A program made the position numbers and the translations under genes. From Clostridia bacterium (lineage in GTDB: Bacteria > Bacillota > Clostridia > Peptostreptococcales > Anaerovoracaceae), in NCBI GenBank assembly GCA_910575405.1, contig CAJTER010000004.1, positions 83,002 through 147,001 of the forward strand: DNA of 64,000 bases, in the 5' to 3' direction. Each line of letters begins with the position of its first letter. The first letter of the stretch is position 1. Shown piece by piece: positions 7,685-16,467 of the stretch. Below the pieces are notes generated by a model. That model worked only from the letters and a program-made list of their open reading frames with translations, had not been told where the DNA came from and did no database searches.

Positions 7685-7710
7685 CACCCGGACACCTGTC
7701 TGTCCGAGTG
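7685..7710 (+). terminator. Plus-strand terminator hairpin
   Basis: CACCCGGACA / TGTCCGAGTG stem with a short loop, followed by AATTTTTT on the plus strand. It could end the XRE transcript running rightward. On the minus strand it lies in the 140-nt gap between the two paralogous small genes. Confidence 0.55.
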
Positions 7711-7765
7711 AATTTTTTATGTATGTTGTCTATCAGAAAATTGCTGTTCATGCACCATACCTCCT

Positions 7766-7987
7766 TTACCTATCCTCATTGACCCATTCCAGAAATATCT
7801 CTACCTCTTCTTTCAGCCGATACGCCTGCCTGGACATTCCATAGATCGCATCCTGATAAGTCTCCGGATTTGCAAACTCTGCCCGCATCGCGTCATGCAC
7901 GGCTTCTAAGGTGCTCCAGAGGGTGCGGATTTCAATGGTGATTTCTTCCACACGGTTCTGGACTTCCAATAATTCTTCTGTATTCAT
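7766..7987 (-). CDS. Small helical protein (73 aa)
   Basis: A 73-aa acidic helical protein: LLEVQNRVEEITIEIRTLW, ETYQDAIYGMSRQAYRLKEE, ending EIFLEWVNEDR. GGGAGG precedes the ATG. It is paralogous to the downstream 82-aa protein (shared TYxxAIxGxxxQAxR core). Likely a dimeric coiled-coil or four-helix adaptor; no known family. The hairpin at 8027-8066 stands 39 nt in front of its start. Confidence 0.6.
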   Translation of the reverse strand: MNTEELLEVQNRVEEITIEIRTLWSTLEAVHDAMRAEFANPETYQDAIYGMSRQAYRLKEEVEIFLEWVNEDR

Positions 7988-8026
7988 GGTTTTCTCTACC
8001 TCCCTTCTTTTCTACAGAAATAAAAA

Positions 8027-8066
8027 GAATCCACTGTCCTAGCCAATTTGCTAAAACAGTAGATTC
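8027..8066 (-). terminator. Terminator-like leader hairpin before 7766-7987
   Basis: GAATCCACTGT (8027-8037) and ACAGTAGATTC (8056-8066) pair with one mismatch. On the minus strand the stem is followed by TTTTTATTT. As at 4227-4271, it sits about 39 nt upstream of the first start codon of a small operon. Confidence 0.55.
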
Positions 8067-8603
8067 AAAGTAATAATATATATTTGTAGTTGGAAGGAGC
8101 TACAGGCAAGAAAAAGTATACAATGATTCATAAACAATAAAGACAAGGCAGGACTTATAGTAAATTGTCACGGAGAAAGTCTTTCAATCTCAGCTGCTAA
8201 AAAAGATTCTAAAACAATGCCACGGCACCGCAATGAGAGATCGCCCCGGTAAACAAGGGGAATCTTTGATTCTGAGGATCGGCGGCATTTTCTAATTCGT
8301 AAGCATCGCCATATCCAGCAGCTCAGAAAAACCTTGTACTTTCCAAGCAGAAGCCTATAGCATTTAGCCAGCTCACCTGCCCAGCTAGAATTTCCCCAGC
8401 TGCCAAATTTCCTACACCAACCCTTCTACCTATTCCTGCCCCCGTCGCCCGTCTCGACGACGAGCTGACGCCGAGAATCAGGCAAACTCTTCTTTCGCCG
8501 CCCATTCGCCGCCCGAGTAAAACCCACTAAAAAACATTAGAAGTAACTACTTGTAACCAGATGTAAATCGCCCAAACCCATTGGAATCAAGCCATTTCGG
8601 GCA
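8067..8603. other. Non-coding or relic stretch at the island-tRNA boundary
   Basis: About 540 bp without a convincing gene. A short plus-strand open stretch (about 8150-8250) encodes a Lys/Arg-rich peptide with no start or ribosome binding site and stops early, so it looks like a decayed coding remnant. Bases 8390-8515 are GC-rich compared with the surroundings. No second copy of the tRNA-fMet 3' end is visible inside the window. Confidence 0.4.
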
Positions 8604-8639
8604 CAAAAAAACCTTGAAATCATTGAAATTCCAAGGTTT
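8604..8639 (-). terminator. Terminator of the tRNA cluster
   Basis: AACCTTG (8610-8616) and CAAGGTT (8632-8638) form the stem; on the minus strand a run of seven U follows. It lies 7 nt past the 3' end of tRNA-fMet. Confidence 0.75.
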
Positions 8640-8645
8640 GTTTCA

Positions 8646-8721
8646 TGGTTGCGGGGACAGGATTCGAACCTGCGGCCTCCGGGTTATGAGCCCGACGAGC
8701 TACCAACTGCTCCACCCCGCG
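8646..8721 (-). tRNA. tRNA-fMet (CAT), initiator
   Basis: A 76-nt cloverleaf with encoded CCA, anticodon CAU, and the T-arm motif GGTTCGAATCC. It is the initiator: position 1 C is opposite A72 (mismatch) and the anticodon stem has three consecutive G-C pairs (GGG...CCC). Confidence 0.95.
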
Positions 8722-8739
8722 ATATCAAACTATTAAAAT

Positions 8740-8828
8740 TGGTGCCGAAGACCGGGGTCGAACCGGTACGATCGGTAAGGATCACGGGATTTTAAGTCCC
8801 GCGTGTCTGCCAATTCCACCACTTCGGC
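8740..8828 (-). tRNA. tRNA-Leu (TAA)
   Basis: An 89-nt class II tRNA with long variable arm, acceptor GCCGAAG / CTTCGGC, anticodon UAA in the loop CUUAAAA, and encoded CCA. Confidence 0.95.
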
Positions 8829-8867
8829 AAGCTCTTCGGAAGAACTTGCTTCCGAATGTGTTTTTAT

Positions 8868-8942
8868 TGGCTCCAAGGGTGGGGCTCGAACCCACAGCCT
8901 ACCGGTTAACAGCCGGTTGCTCCACCATTGAGCTACCTTGGA
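8868..8942 (-). tRNA. tRNA-Asn (GTT)
   Basis: A 75-nt cloverleaf, acceptor TCCAAGG / CCTTGGA, anticodon GUU in loop CUGUUAA, T-loop GGTTCGAGCC and encoded CCA. First gene of the three-tRNA cluster. Confidence 0.95.
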
Positions 8943-9124
8943 ACATCATCTCTCCTGACGACATTTGTTATTATACTATATACTACGGAACTATGTCAAC
9001 ATCTTTTTGCAAGTTTTTCTATTTTTTATTTCATGTAATTTTTTGTAAATTCCAACAGTCTAATTTCCCCGCTGAGCAGCAAGTTAGTGCTACCATATTC
9101 CTGAATTTATGATAAAATAGATAC

Positions 9125-10246
9125 ATGAAAAAACATGCTATTATTCCAATTTTCATCCCCCATCAAGGTTGCCCCAATGGCTGTGTTTTCTGCAACCAGA
9201 AGACGATTACAGCCCGCAAGCCGGATATAGGAAAAGATGAAATCACAACAACAATAGAAACCTGGCTATCCACTTTGGTGGATCGCCCTGGCCTGGAAAC
9301 TGTGGAAATCGCGTTTTTTGGCGGAAGCTTTACCGGAATTCCCATGAAGCAGCAGTCCGCATATCTTGAAATTGCCAAACGCTATAAATCCTCAGGCTTG
9401 GTACAGAAAATTCATCTTTCCACCCGGCCCGACTACATTAACAGGGAAATCCTCAATAACTTGAAAGCCTTTGGGGTTGATATTATTGAGCTGGGCGTTC
9501 AGTCCTTTGATGAAGAAGTTCTCACCGCTTCTGGGCGGGGACACGACAGCTCCTGTATTTATACAGCCTCGGCTCTGATTCACGAATATGATTTTGAACT
9601 GGGGATTCAGCTCATGCTGGGACTTCCTACCGATTCTCCGGAAAAATGTCTTTATTCTGCCAGAGAAACAGTCAAAATAAAGCCCTCTCTCGCCCGTCTC
9701 TATCCAACGGTAGTCATACAGGATACGGCGCTGATGGAGCTTTATAAAAAGAGACTTTATACACCTCTTACAACCGAGGAAGCGGTCAGCACAGCAAAAG
9801 AAATGTACAAGATTCTTACAGAAGCCGGAATTCAGATCATCCGGGTCGGTCTTAAAAGCTCGGATCTGATTCGGGAAGACGGAGAAATTAGCGGTCACAC
9901 ATTTCATCCTGCATTCCGCCAGCTTGTGGAAGGTTCCATTGCCCGCGAAAAGATGGAATATCTGCTGAAACGGGTGCTGAGTTCTGGAAACGGCAAGGTT
10001 GATACAAAGGGTGCTCCAGATGTCTGTGATCAGAATGGTGCTGCCTGCCTGGATGCCAGCTGCGAAGAAGTCACTTTTTTGAGCAGTGAAAAATGGTTTT
10101 CCAATATGATCGGCCACAAAGGCTGCAATAAGGCGCATTTCGCAAAGACCTTTCCCCATCTTTCCATAGACTATAAAACCTCGCAGCTGCAGGACGGTTC
10201 TATTGCCATTGCAGTTGCAGACGGCTCATATTTTGTGGTAAAATAG
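9125..10246 (+). CDS. Elp3-like radical SAM protein (COG1243 type)
   Basis: A 373-aa radical SAM enzyme. The cluster-binding motif is HQGCPNGCVFCNQ (C-x3-C-x2-C) near residues 16-23, followed by GGSFTG, the SAM-binding GGE-like element, and LGVQSFDEEVL and LGLPTDSPEKC, hallmarks of the Elp3/HemW-like group. The C-terminal acetyltransferase domain of true Elp3 is missing. Role probably in RNA modification, not proven. First gene of a plus-strand group; next gene 95 nt downstream. Confidence 0.8.
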   Translation: MKKHAIIPIFIPHQGCPNGCVFCNQKTITARKPDIGKDEITTTIETWLSTLVDRPGLETVEIAFFGGSFTGIPMKQQSAYLEIAKRYKSSGLVQKIHLSTRPDYINREILNNLKAFGVDIIELGVQSFDEEVLTASGRGHDSSCIYTASALIHEYDFELGIQLMLGLPTDSPEKCLYSARETVKIKPSLARLYPTVVIQDTALMELYKKRLYTPLTTEEAVSTAKEMYKILTEAGIQIIRVGLKSSDLIREDGEISGHTFHPAFRQLVEGSIAREKMEYLLKRVLSSGNGKVDTKGAPDVCDQNGAACLDASCEEVTFLSSEKWFSNMIGHKGCNKAHFAKTFPHLSIDYKTSQLQDGSIAIAVADGSYFVVK

Positions 10247-10341
10247 TTGGCGTAATGTCCGGCAGGCCTTTCTGGAGCCTGCATCTACGGAGTGGTAAAA
10301 GCAATGAAAAATGCTCATGTAAATAAAATTTAGGAGGAATT

Positions 10342-10605
10342 ATGAAAGCGGTAATTACAGTAATCGGAAAAGATATGGTCGGTATTCTGGCAAAAGTAAG
10401 CGGTACCTGCGCAGATGCTAATGCCAATGTTGTGGAAGTTACCCAGTCGATTCTGCAGGATTATTTTGCAATGATTATGCTCATTGATATTGAGCATATG
10501 ACCTGTGGCCTGGAGGAATTAAAAAACAAGTTGGAAGAAAACGTCCCAAGCATGGAAATTCATGTTATGCACGAAGATATTTTCAATTCCATGCACAGAA
10601 TTTAA
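10342..10605 (+). CDS. ACT domain protein (UPF0237)
   Basis: An 87-aa single ACT domain: MKAVITVIGKDMVGILAKVS, then ANVVEVTQSILQDYFAMIM and a C-terminal helix. ACT domains bind amino acids as allosteric modules; stand-alone UPF0237 members are conserved next to UPF0210 genes, as here (34-nt gap). TAGGAGG precedes the ATG. The ligand is not known. Confidence 0.9.
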   Translation: MKAVITVIGKDMVGILAKVSGTCADANANVVEVTQSILQDYFAMIMLIDIEHMTCGLEELKNKLEENVPSMEIHVMHEDIFNSMHRI

Positions 10606-10639
10606 GACTATTGTTTAAAACTATTGGAGGAAGAAAACG

Positions 10640-11998
10640 TTGATCAATATGAACGATATCATGGAAACCATCACCATGATACAGGAAGAAAATCTGGATA
10701 TACGAACCATTACTATGGGGATTTCCCTTTTGGACTGCTGCGACAGCGATATCGATCGCTCCTGCCAGAAGGTCTATGATAAAATTTATCGGTGCGCCAA
10801 AGATCTTGTCAAAACTGGCGAAGAGATTGAAAAAAAATATGGAATACCAATTGTAAACAAGCGTATTTCAGTAACCCCTATTGCTATGCTCGCAGGTGCT
10901 TCCGGCGGCGATCCGGTTAAATACGCAAAGGCTCTGGATAAGGCGGCCAAAGAAATCGGCGTCAATTTTATTGGTGGCTATTCAGCCCTTGTCCAGAAAG
11001 GCTTTTCCCCTGGAGACAAGGCTCTCATCGAATCCATCCCTCGCGCTCTTGAGGAAACGGATTTCGTATGCTCTTCTGTCAATGTAGGCTCTACCAAAAC
11101 AGGCATCAACATGGATGCGGTAAAGCTGATGGGCGGTGTCGTAAAGGAAGCCGCGGCGCGGACAAAGGACCGGCAGTGTATCGGAGCCGCCAAGCTGGTA
11201 GTCTTCTGCAACGCACCTGAGGATAATCCCTTTATGGCTGGCGCATTCCACGGTCCGGGAGAACCTGACTGTGTCATTAATGTAGGTGTATCCGGCCCTG
11301 GCGTTGTACGCTCCGCTCTTTCTAAGATGCCTGCTGAGGCGGATCTTACCGAGATTGCAGATAAAATAAAGAAAACCGCTTTCAAAATTACCCGTGTCGG
11401 TCAGCTCGTAGGAAGCGAGGCTTCTCAGCGTCTGGGTGTCCCCTTTGGTATTATCGATCTATCCCTGGCCCCTACGCCTGCAGTAGGTGATTCCGTTGCT
11501 CATATTCTGGAGGAAATCGGCCTGGAGCAATGCGGCACCCATGGAACAACGGCAGCCCTTGCTATGCTCAATGATGCTGTAAAAAAAGGCGGCGTAATGG
11601 CCTCATCCAACGTAGGCGGGCTATCAGGCGCTTTCATCCCGGTCAGTGAAGATGCCGGCATGATCCATGCTGCAAGAGACGGCGTGCTCTCCATCGAAAA
11701 GCTGGAGGCTATGACTGCCGTTTGTTCGGTTGGCCTGGATATGATCATTATTCCCGGAGAAACACCGGAAGAAACGATTTCTGCCATTATTGCAGATGAA
11801 GCTGCTATTGGAATGGTCAATTCCAAAACAACAGCTGTTCGGGTTATTCCCGCTGTAGGCCTTGCTGAAGGACAGGAACTGGATTTTGGCGGACTCCTTG
11901 GAAACGGACCTGTAATGAAACTCAATACAAAATCGCCTGCCAAGATGATAAACCGGGGCGGCAGAATTCCTGCACCGCTCCAAAGCCTGAAAAACTAG
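10640..11998 (+). CDS. UPF0210 (PFL-like) family protein
   Basis: A 452-aa protein of UPF0210 (COG2848). Conserved blocks include [47 protein letters not shown] and [20 protein letters not shown]. The family resembles pyruvate formate-lyase in fold, but no C-terminal RVxG glycyl-radical motif is present. The TTG at 10640 sits 9 nt after GGAGG; the ATG three codons later is too far away. Always paired with an ACT protein, suggesting amino-acid-responsive metabolism. Confidence 0.9.
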   Translation: MINMNDIMETITMIQEENLDIRTITMGISLLDCCDSDIDRSCQKVYDKIYRCAKDLVKTGEEIEKKYGIPIVNKRISVTPIAMLAGASGGDPVKYAKALDKAAKEIGVNFIGGYSALVQKGFSPGDKALIESIPRALEETDFVCSSVNVGSTKTGINMDAVKLMGGVVKEAAARTKDRQCIGAAKLVVFCNAPEDNPFMAGAFHGPGEPDCVINVGVSGPGVVRSALSKMPAEADLTEIADKIKKTAFKITRVGQLVGSEASQRLGVPFGIIDLSLAPTPAVGDSVAHILEEIGLEQCGTHGTTAALAMLNDAVKKGGVMASSNVGGLSGAFIPVSEDAGMIHAARDGVLSIEKLEAMTAVCSVGLDMIIIPGETPEETISAIIADEAAIGMVNSKTTAVRVIPAVGLAEGQELDFGGLLGNGPVMKLNTKSPAKMINRGGRIPAPLQSLKN

Positions 11999-12025
11999 CA
12001 AAAGGAAAAAGAGGTGTTATCAAAC

Positions 12026-13054
12026 ATGTCATGTGGATATAAAAAAGTACCTTTTTTGAACCTTCCTACACCAGTAGAGTATCTTCCCAATGTTTCCCGC
12101 CAGCTTGGAATCAATCTTTATCTGAAACGGGATGATCTTACTGGTCTCGGCATGGGAGGAAACAAGCTGCGTAAACTGGAATACTTTTTATATGAAGCGC
12201 AGCAGCAGAGTGCAACTATGCTTCTTACCGTAGGTGGCGTTCAAACAAATCACGGCAGACTCACCGCAGCTGTCGCCGCCAAATACGGCCTCAAATGCGC
12301 CATTGTTGCAATTGATGATTACCCTGGAGAAATATCCGCCAATATTCTTTTGGATCGTTTAATGGGAGCTGACGTCATCCTGAAAGCAAATGACCATCAG
12401 CGCTCTGTCGATGCCCAGGTATATGAAACAGCTATGATGGTAAAGGAGCGGTATGAAGCACAGGGTGAAAATGTCTATTTTATTCCCATGGGGGGCTCTA
12501 ATGAACTTGGCATACTCGGCTATTATGATTGTGCCCAGGAATTGACGATTCAGGCCGCTGAGCTTGGAATCTCCGATAGCAGGGTTATTGTTCCTATTGG
12601 AAGCATGGGAACGTATATGGGGCTGTTTTGCGGCCTCAAGGACATTGACTCACCCCTTTCTCTTACAGGCGCCCTTATCATGCCTTACGAGCAAAGTGTA
12701 CGTGCCTTTGCAAAAGATTATTTTGATAAGGTAAAGCAGCGGTATGATTTCGAATTTGGTGCGGAAAAGTCAGACTTTCACATTGATGAAGATTATGTCT
12801 ATGGCGCCTATAATAATGCCGTACCCCAGGTTCGAGAGGCAATCTGCCAGATGGCACAGAAAGAGGCTATTATTCTGGATCCCTGCTACACGGGAAAAGC
12901 CTTTAACGCTATCCGACAAATGATACTTGATCGAAAAATCGAACCAGGAGAAACTATCATTTTCATCCACACCGGCGGACAGCCCGGTATTAACACACCT
13001 CACCACCGAATCGAATTTGAAGCAGAGCTCATGGACGGAATTAAAATACTGTAA
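12026..13054 (+). CDS. PLP-dependent D-cysteine desulfhydrase / ACC deaminase-like enzyme
   Basis: A 342-aa fold-type II PLP enzyme. The cofactor lysine lies in KRDDLTGLGMGGNKLRKLEY; GGVQTNHGRLTAAVAA is the substrate/phosphate loop; YTGKAFNAIRQMI and HTGGQPGI close the active site. This fits D-cysteine desulfhydrase (pyruvate, H2S and NH3 from D-Cys) or a related D-amino-acid ammonia-lyase; ACC deaminase proper is less likely in a gut-type anaerobe. I chose the ATG at 12026 because GAGG lies 11 nt before it; a GTG four codons earlier overlaps that motif. Co-directional with ACT/UPF0210 (gap 27 nt). Confidence 0.85.
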   Translation: MSCGYKKVPFLNLPTPVEYLPNVSRQLGINLYLKRDDLTGLGMGGNKLRKLEYFLYEAQQQSATMLLTVGGVQTNHGRLTAAVAAKYGLKCAIVAIDDYPGEISANILLDRLMGADVILKANDHQRSVDAQVYETAMMVKERYEAQGENVYFIPMGGSNELGILGYYDCAQELTIQAAELGISDSRVIVPIGSMGTYMGLFCGLKDIDSPLSLTGALIMPYEQSVRAFAKDYFDKVKQRYDFEFGAEKSDFHIDEDYVYGAYNNAVPQVREAICQMAQKEAIILDPCYTGKAFNAIRQMILDRKIEPGETIIFIHTGGQPGINTPHHRIEFEAELMDGIKIL

Positions 13055-13072
13055 CAATTCTGTTGAATTTAC

Positions 13073-13117
13073 AAAAGGGCTTATCACATGAGGCAAACTC
13101 ACGAGATAAGTCCTTTT
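13073..13117 (+). terminator. Terminator of the plus-strand group
   Basis: GGGCTTATC...GATAAGTCC stem (one G-U pair) with flanking A and T runs, 18 nt after the stop at 13054. Confidence 0.8.
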
Positions 13118-13161
13118 GCATCTGCGCGTCTGGATCGCTTTTTTCCTTAAGAAATGCTAAG

Positions 13162-13186
13162 AAAAGAGCAGGTTTGCACCTGCCCC
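13162..13186 (-). terminator. Terminator of the HIT-rpsU-yqeY unit
   Basis: GAGCAGGT / ACCTGCCC stem with TTGC loop; on the minus strand followed by TTTTC. Located 10 nt past the YqeY stop, back to back with the plus-strand terminator. Confidence 0.75.
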
Positions 13187-13195
13187 TAAGTAAAG

Positions 13196-13645
13196 TCATT
13201 CACTTAAAAATTCTTCGATTATCTTCCTCACATCATTTCCGTCTGCAAGGCCTTTGACCTTTTTCATGACCGCACCCATGAGTTTTCCCATGTTCTTCTT
13301 GCCGCCGTCAATCCCAAGCTCATCCGCTGTAGCCTGTACGACTTCCCTGATCTTGGATTTATCCATCTGCTCAGGCAGATACTTCATAAGAATTTCAATT
13401 TCTGCTTTATAGTCATCAGCTAAGTCCGTTCTCCCAGCTTGTTCAAAATCAGAGAGGGCATCTTTTCTCATCTTAACCTGTTTTGCTAAAATTGCGATAA
13501 TCCCTTCGTCATCCAGCTCCTGTCTGTTATCAACCTCATATTGTTTGATTGCAGCACGAGCAAAACTTATTGTATTCTTCCTGACTTCATCCTTGGCCTT
13601 CATCGCCTCCTTGAAGTCAGACATCAGTTGTTCTTTTAAGGTCAC
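13196..13645 (-). CDS. yqeY: GatB/YqeY domain protein
   Basis: A 149-aa YqeY protein, related to the tail domain of amidotransferase GatB: MTLKEQLMSDFKEAMKAKD, a central EIEILMKYLPEQMDKSKI and the C-terminal GAVMKKVKGLADGNDVRKII. It binds tRNA-like surfaces in relatives; cellular role open. It follows rpsU by 33 nt, the usual Firmicute arrangement. ATG chosen on length and conserved start. Confidence 0.95.
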   Translation of the reverse strand: MTLKEQLMSDFKEAMKAKDEVRKNTISFARAAIKQYEVDNRQELDDEGIIAILAKQVKMRKDALSDFEQAGRTDLADDYKAEIEILMKYLPEQMDKSKIREVVQATADELGIDGGKKNMGKLMGAVMKKVKGLADGNDVRKIIEEFLSE

Positions 13646-13678
13646 TTTTAAAACACCTCGAATCTATACTGCAACAGC

Positions 13679-13858
13679 TTAGTATTTTTTAGCCTTTTTT
13701 CTTGCAGCTTCAGACTTCTTCTTTCTCTTTACACTTGGCTTTTCATAGTGCTCTCTTTTTCTCAGCTCCGACATAACGCCGTCTCTTGCGCAAGAACGCT
13801 TGAATCTTTTAAGAGCGCTTTCCAAGCTTTCATTTTCTCTAACAATTACCTGTGCCAT
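13679..13858 (-). CDS. rpsU: 30S ribosomal protein S21
   Basis: A 59-aa basic protein of the small subunit, [20 protein letters not shown]...[14 protein letters not shown]. The ATG at 13858 follows AGGAGGTGAAACGGAAT; an in-frame GTG four codons earlier lies inside the ribosome binding stretch and is rejected. Member of the ancestral mtaB-HIT-rpsU-yqeY order. Confidence 0.97.
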   Translation of the reverse strand: MAQVIVRENESLESALKRFKRSCARDGVMSELRKREHYEKPSVKRKKKSEAARKKAKKY

Positions 13859-14011
13859 ATTCCGTTTCACCTCCTGACGTGTTTGAAATCACATAGATGC
13901 TATGGAACGGTCTTATCTATAACGTTGCTATTATACTATTCTTTGTACAAATATGCAAGGTTTTTTTGTCCAAGTTTAAAAATTTAACAAGTTCGTCCTT
14001 TTTTCACTCCA

Positions 14012-14353
14012 TCAGCCTGGTGGCCAGGTAAGTTTCCGTTTTCCTAGCAAGTGAAAGTGCAGGTGCTGCACAGTTTGAAAACCATCTTCTCCACAGTTGT
14101 TCACAAGGCGGTAGCCGTTTTCCAGCCCCAGATCTGCAGCAATCGTCTTCACCTTTGTCATAATATAACCAAGCAATTCCTGATCCTCCGGCCCTGTATC
14201 ATCCAGCGAAGCAATATGTTTTTTCGGGATAATCAGTACATGTACGGGTGCCTGCGGCTCCAAATCGTGAAAGCACAAAATTTTGTCATCTTCGTACACA
14301 ATATTGGATGGGATGTCTTTATCCGCTATTTTGCAAAAAATACAATCGGCCAT
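14012..14353 (-). CDS. HIT family nucleotide hydrolase/transferase
   Basis: A 113-aa HINT-type protein with CIFCKIADKDIPS (zinc-binding-like cysteines of the HINT subgroup) and the catalytic triad motif QHLHFHLLG near the C-terminus. Hydrolyses nucleoside phosphoramidates or AMP-lysine type substrates in the cytosol. Upstream of rpsU, with 153 nt between. Confidence 0.93.
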   Translation of the reverse strand: MADCIFCKIADKDIPSNIVYEDDKILCFHDLEPQAPVHVLIIPKKHIASLDDTGPEDQELLGYIMTKVKTIAADLGLENGYRLVNNCGEDGFQTVQHLHFHLLGKRKLTWPPG

Positions 14354-14499
14354 ACTTCATGTTCCTCCATTTTTATTGGGTTTTATGGAACCTGTATTTC
14401 CTATCATACTTGTCCCATGAAAAATAGTATATCAGATCTGTGTGGAAATGAAAAGTCCTATCTGAAAAGAAGCTGTTTCAGTAACGTTTTGTAATGGAA

Positions 14500-14524
14500 G
14501 AGCACACCCCTCCCGGATGTGCTC
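14500..14524 (-). terminator. Stem-loop after the MCP gene
   Basis: GAGCACA / TGTGCTC inverted repeat with an 11-nt loop, 58 nt past the MCP stop. The U tract is poor, so termination is probable but not certain. Confidence 0.45.
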
Positions 14525-14581
14525 TATCGCAGCTTTTACTCTGCAAACTTGTGCAAATCTGTATACATGGTATATTGCCGC

Positions 14582-16237
14582 TTAATCGGTCTGTTTAAGG
14601 TTGAACTTGCGCGTCTGGCTCTGCAGCAGGCGAACCTGTTCAAACAGCTCTGTGCTGACTGCTGCTGATTCTTCACTGCTGGCAGAATTCGTCTGAACAA
14701 CAGCTGAAATCTGTCCGATGCCGTTCGTAACCTGGACAATGGAATCCGCTTCATGCTCTACTGCCTCAGCAATTGCTGTAATCGCCTTATTCGACTTCAT
14801 TACCAACTCCAGCGTCGTCTCCAGAGTCTTCGATACCTGGCTCACAATCTTATTGCCCCGCTCTGCTGCCTGAACCGAATTTTCGATGAGAGCTTGTGTC
14901 GCTTTTACCGCTTCCTCCGACTGAGTGGCCAGAGTCCGCACTTCACTGGATACAACAGCAAAGCCTTTTCCTGCTGCACCTGCACGGGCAGCCTCTACTG
15001 CCGCATTGAGAGCCAGAATATTAGTCTGGAATGCAATGCTTTCAATGGTGCCGATGATCTTTTCAATCTGCTGGGATGCAGTCGTAATATCTGCCATGGC
15101 AGCTACCATTTCTTCCATCTGTCTGCTGCTGATATTGACCTGTTCTCCTGTCAGGCGAGCGTTTTCCTGTGCCTGTGAAGCAGTTTCCACATTCTGCTCT
15201 GCACTCTTGGAAAGCTCATCCAAAGTTGCATACAGCTGCTGTACCTCGCTGGCCTGTTCTGTAGCGCCCTGCGCCAGAGCCTGTGCTCCGCCTGAAAGCT
15301 GCTCCGCATTGCCAGAGACACGCTGCTCTGCCTTATTAATATGCCCGATTGCAAGGGAAATATTGGAGGTAAAGCTATCTATAGAAGCTTCGATTGATTG
15401 GAAATCTCCTATGTAGTGAGCGGCCGTACGAACATCGAAATTGCCTTTGGACAACTCCGACATAATACGGTTAATGTCCTCCACATACCCGTTTATTCGT
15501 TTCATAGCGCTTTCCAGTGTGTCTGCCAGTTCGCCCAGCTCATCATCCGACTTGTATTCCAAATTCAGATCCAACCGGCCGTCCTGAAGCGGCTGAGTTT
15601 TCCCTGTAATCTGCAGTATTGGTTTTAAAACACTGCGGAGAACATACATAATCAGGCTAATGAGACATACTAATGCCAGAAGGAGTCCGATAATTGAGGT
15701 TGCATGCATGATAACAATGGTTTGTTGCATACTCTTTGCACATTCTTCGCTGATCATAGTTCCCTGCTCTATAACTTCATCCAGCATCCCAACTAATGTT
15801 GTCAGATTTGCCTGAATCGTTTCCTGATAGTACTTCTGTGCTTTTTCTGGATTTTTTTTCTGCAAATCCAGTACATAAGTTGCTGATTCATGTAATTCTT
15901 TATGCAGCGGTTCCAATTCTGATCTCAGCTTTAACACAGTTTCATCTTCTGTACCTGCCTCTCCATAGAGCCACTGCCCCAGAACGCAGGTAGTCGGATC
16001 AATGCTGCCGGTAAATTCTGTACCCGCATACAGTGCATTGCTCAAACCTGTAGACCATTTGTAGTGAGCGGCCTCTGCCATCTGAGCTCTGTTAAGCAGT
16101 GCATTAGCCTGCATACTGGCTTCTTCCGTTCTATCCACACGCATAATGTTTACGGTCATCATGACACTGAACAGAAGTACCGATGCGAGGGCTGCTACCA
16201 CTCGGATCAAAATCATCGTTTTGATGCTTTTGCGCAT
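14582..16237 (-). CDS. Methyl-accepting chemotaxis protein with CZB-like extracytoplasmic sensor
   Basis: A 551-aa chemoreceptor. TM1 at about 8-31, an extracellular four-helix sensor region (32-172), TM2 at about 175-207, HAMP to about 260, and a signalling hairpin whose tip is [20 protein letters not shown]. The sensor carries H58-x2-W61, C84-x-L-G-Q-W89 and H112-x3-H116, the 3-His/1-Cys signature of CZB zinc/redox domains, which normally sit at the cytoplasmic C-terminus. The charge pattern puts this one outside. It lacks a C-terminal CheR-docking pentapeptide. It interrupts the mtaB-HIT order and has its own upstream region (16238-16467), so it is probably an insertion. Confidence 0.9.
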   Translation of the reverse strand: MRKSIKTMILIRVVAALASVLLFSVMMTVNIMRVDRTEEASMQANALLNRAQMAEAAHYKWSTGLSNALYAGTEFTGSIDPTTCVLGQWLYGEAGTEDETVLKLRSELEPLHKELHESATYVLDLQKKNPEKAQKYYQETIQANLTTLVGMLDEVIEQGTMISEECAKSMQQTIVIMHATSIIGLLLALVCLISLIMYVLRSVLKPILQITGKTQPLQDGRLDLNLEYKSDDELGELADTLESAMKRINGYVEDINRIMSELSKGNFDVRTAAHYIGDFQSIEASIDSFTSNISLAIGHINKAEQRVSGNAEQLSGGAQALAQGATEQASEVQQLYATLDELSKSAEQNVETASQAQENARLTGEQVNISSRQMEEMVAAMADITTASQQIEKIIGTIESIAFQTNILALNAAVEAARAGAAGKGFAVVSSEVRTLATQSEEAVKATQALIENSVQAAERGNKIVSQVSKTLETTLELVMKSNKAITAIAEAVEHEADSIVQVTNGIGQISAVVQTNSASSEESAAVSTELFEQVRLLQSQTRKFNLKQTD

Positions 16238-16467
16238 AGGTGTACACCTTCTTTCTTATTAAAGTCATTTAAATTAATTATATAAATTGCGTATTCCCGC
16301 GTGCTCCCCAGAGACGATCGTTTCTCTGCATGATTTCCGCTGTTATACGAATTTAGTATAACACAACCAATCGCAGCTTTTCAACAGAAAGTTATATATC
16401 GCGCATCCTGCTCCTGTCTGCATAAGACCTCAAAACGTGAAAAAACTGGTCCTCAAAAGCTCCTCTC

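Noticed and set aside
8846..9112. Plus-strand ORF over tRNA-Asn
   Set aside because: Reads APRVGLEPTAYRL..., the well-known false protein from the antisense of a tRNA gene.
9392..10159. 255-codon minus-strand ORF
   Set aside because: Antisense shadow of the Elp3-like gene.
10255..10285. Hairpin after the Elp3-like gene as terminator
   Set aside because: GCAGGC/GCCTGC stem is present, but there is no T run and the ACT gene follows on the same strand.
10640..11998. True pyruvate formate-lyase
   Set aside because: Too short and no glycyl-radical RVxG motif; UPF0210 fits along its length.
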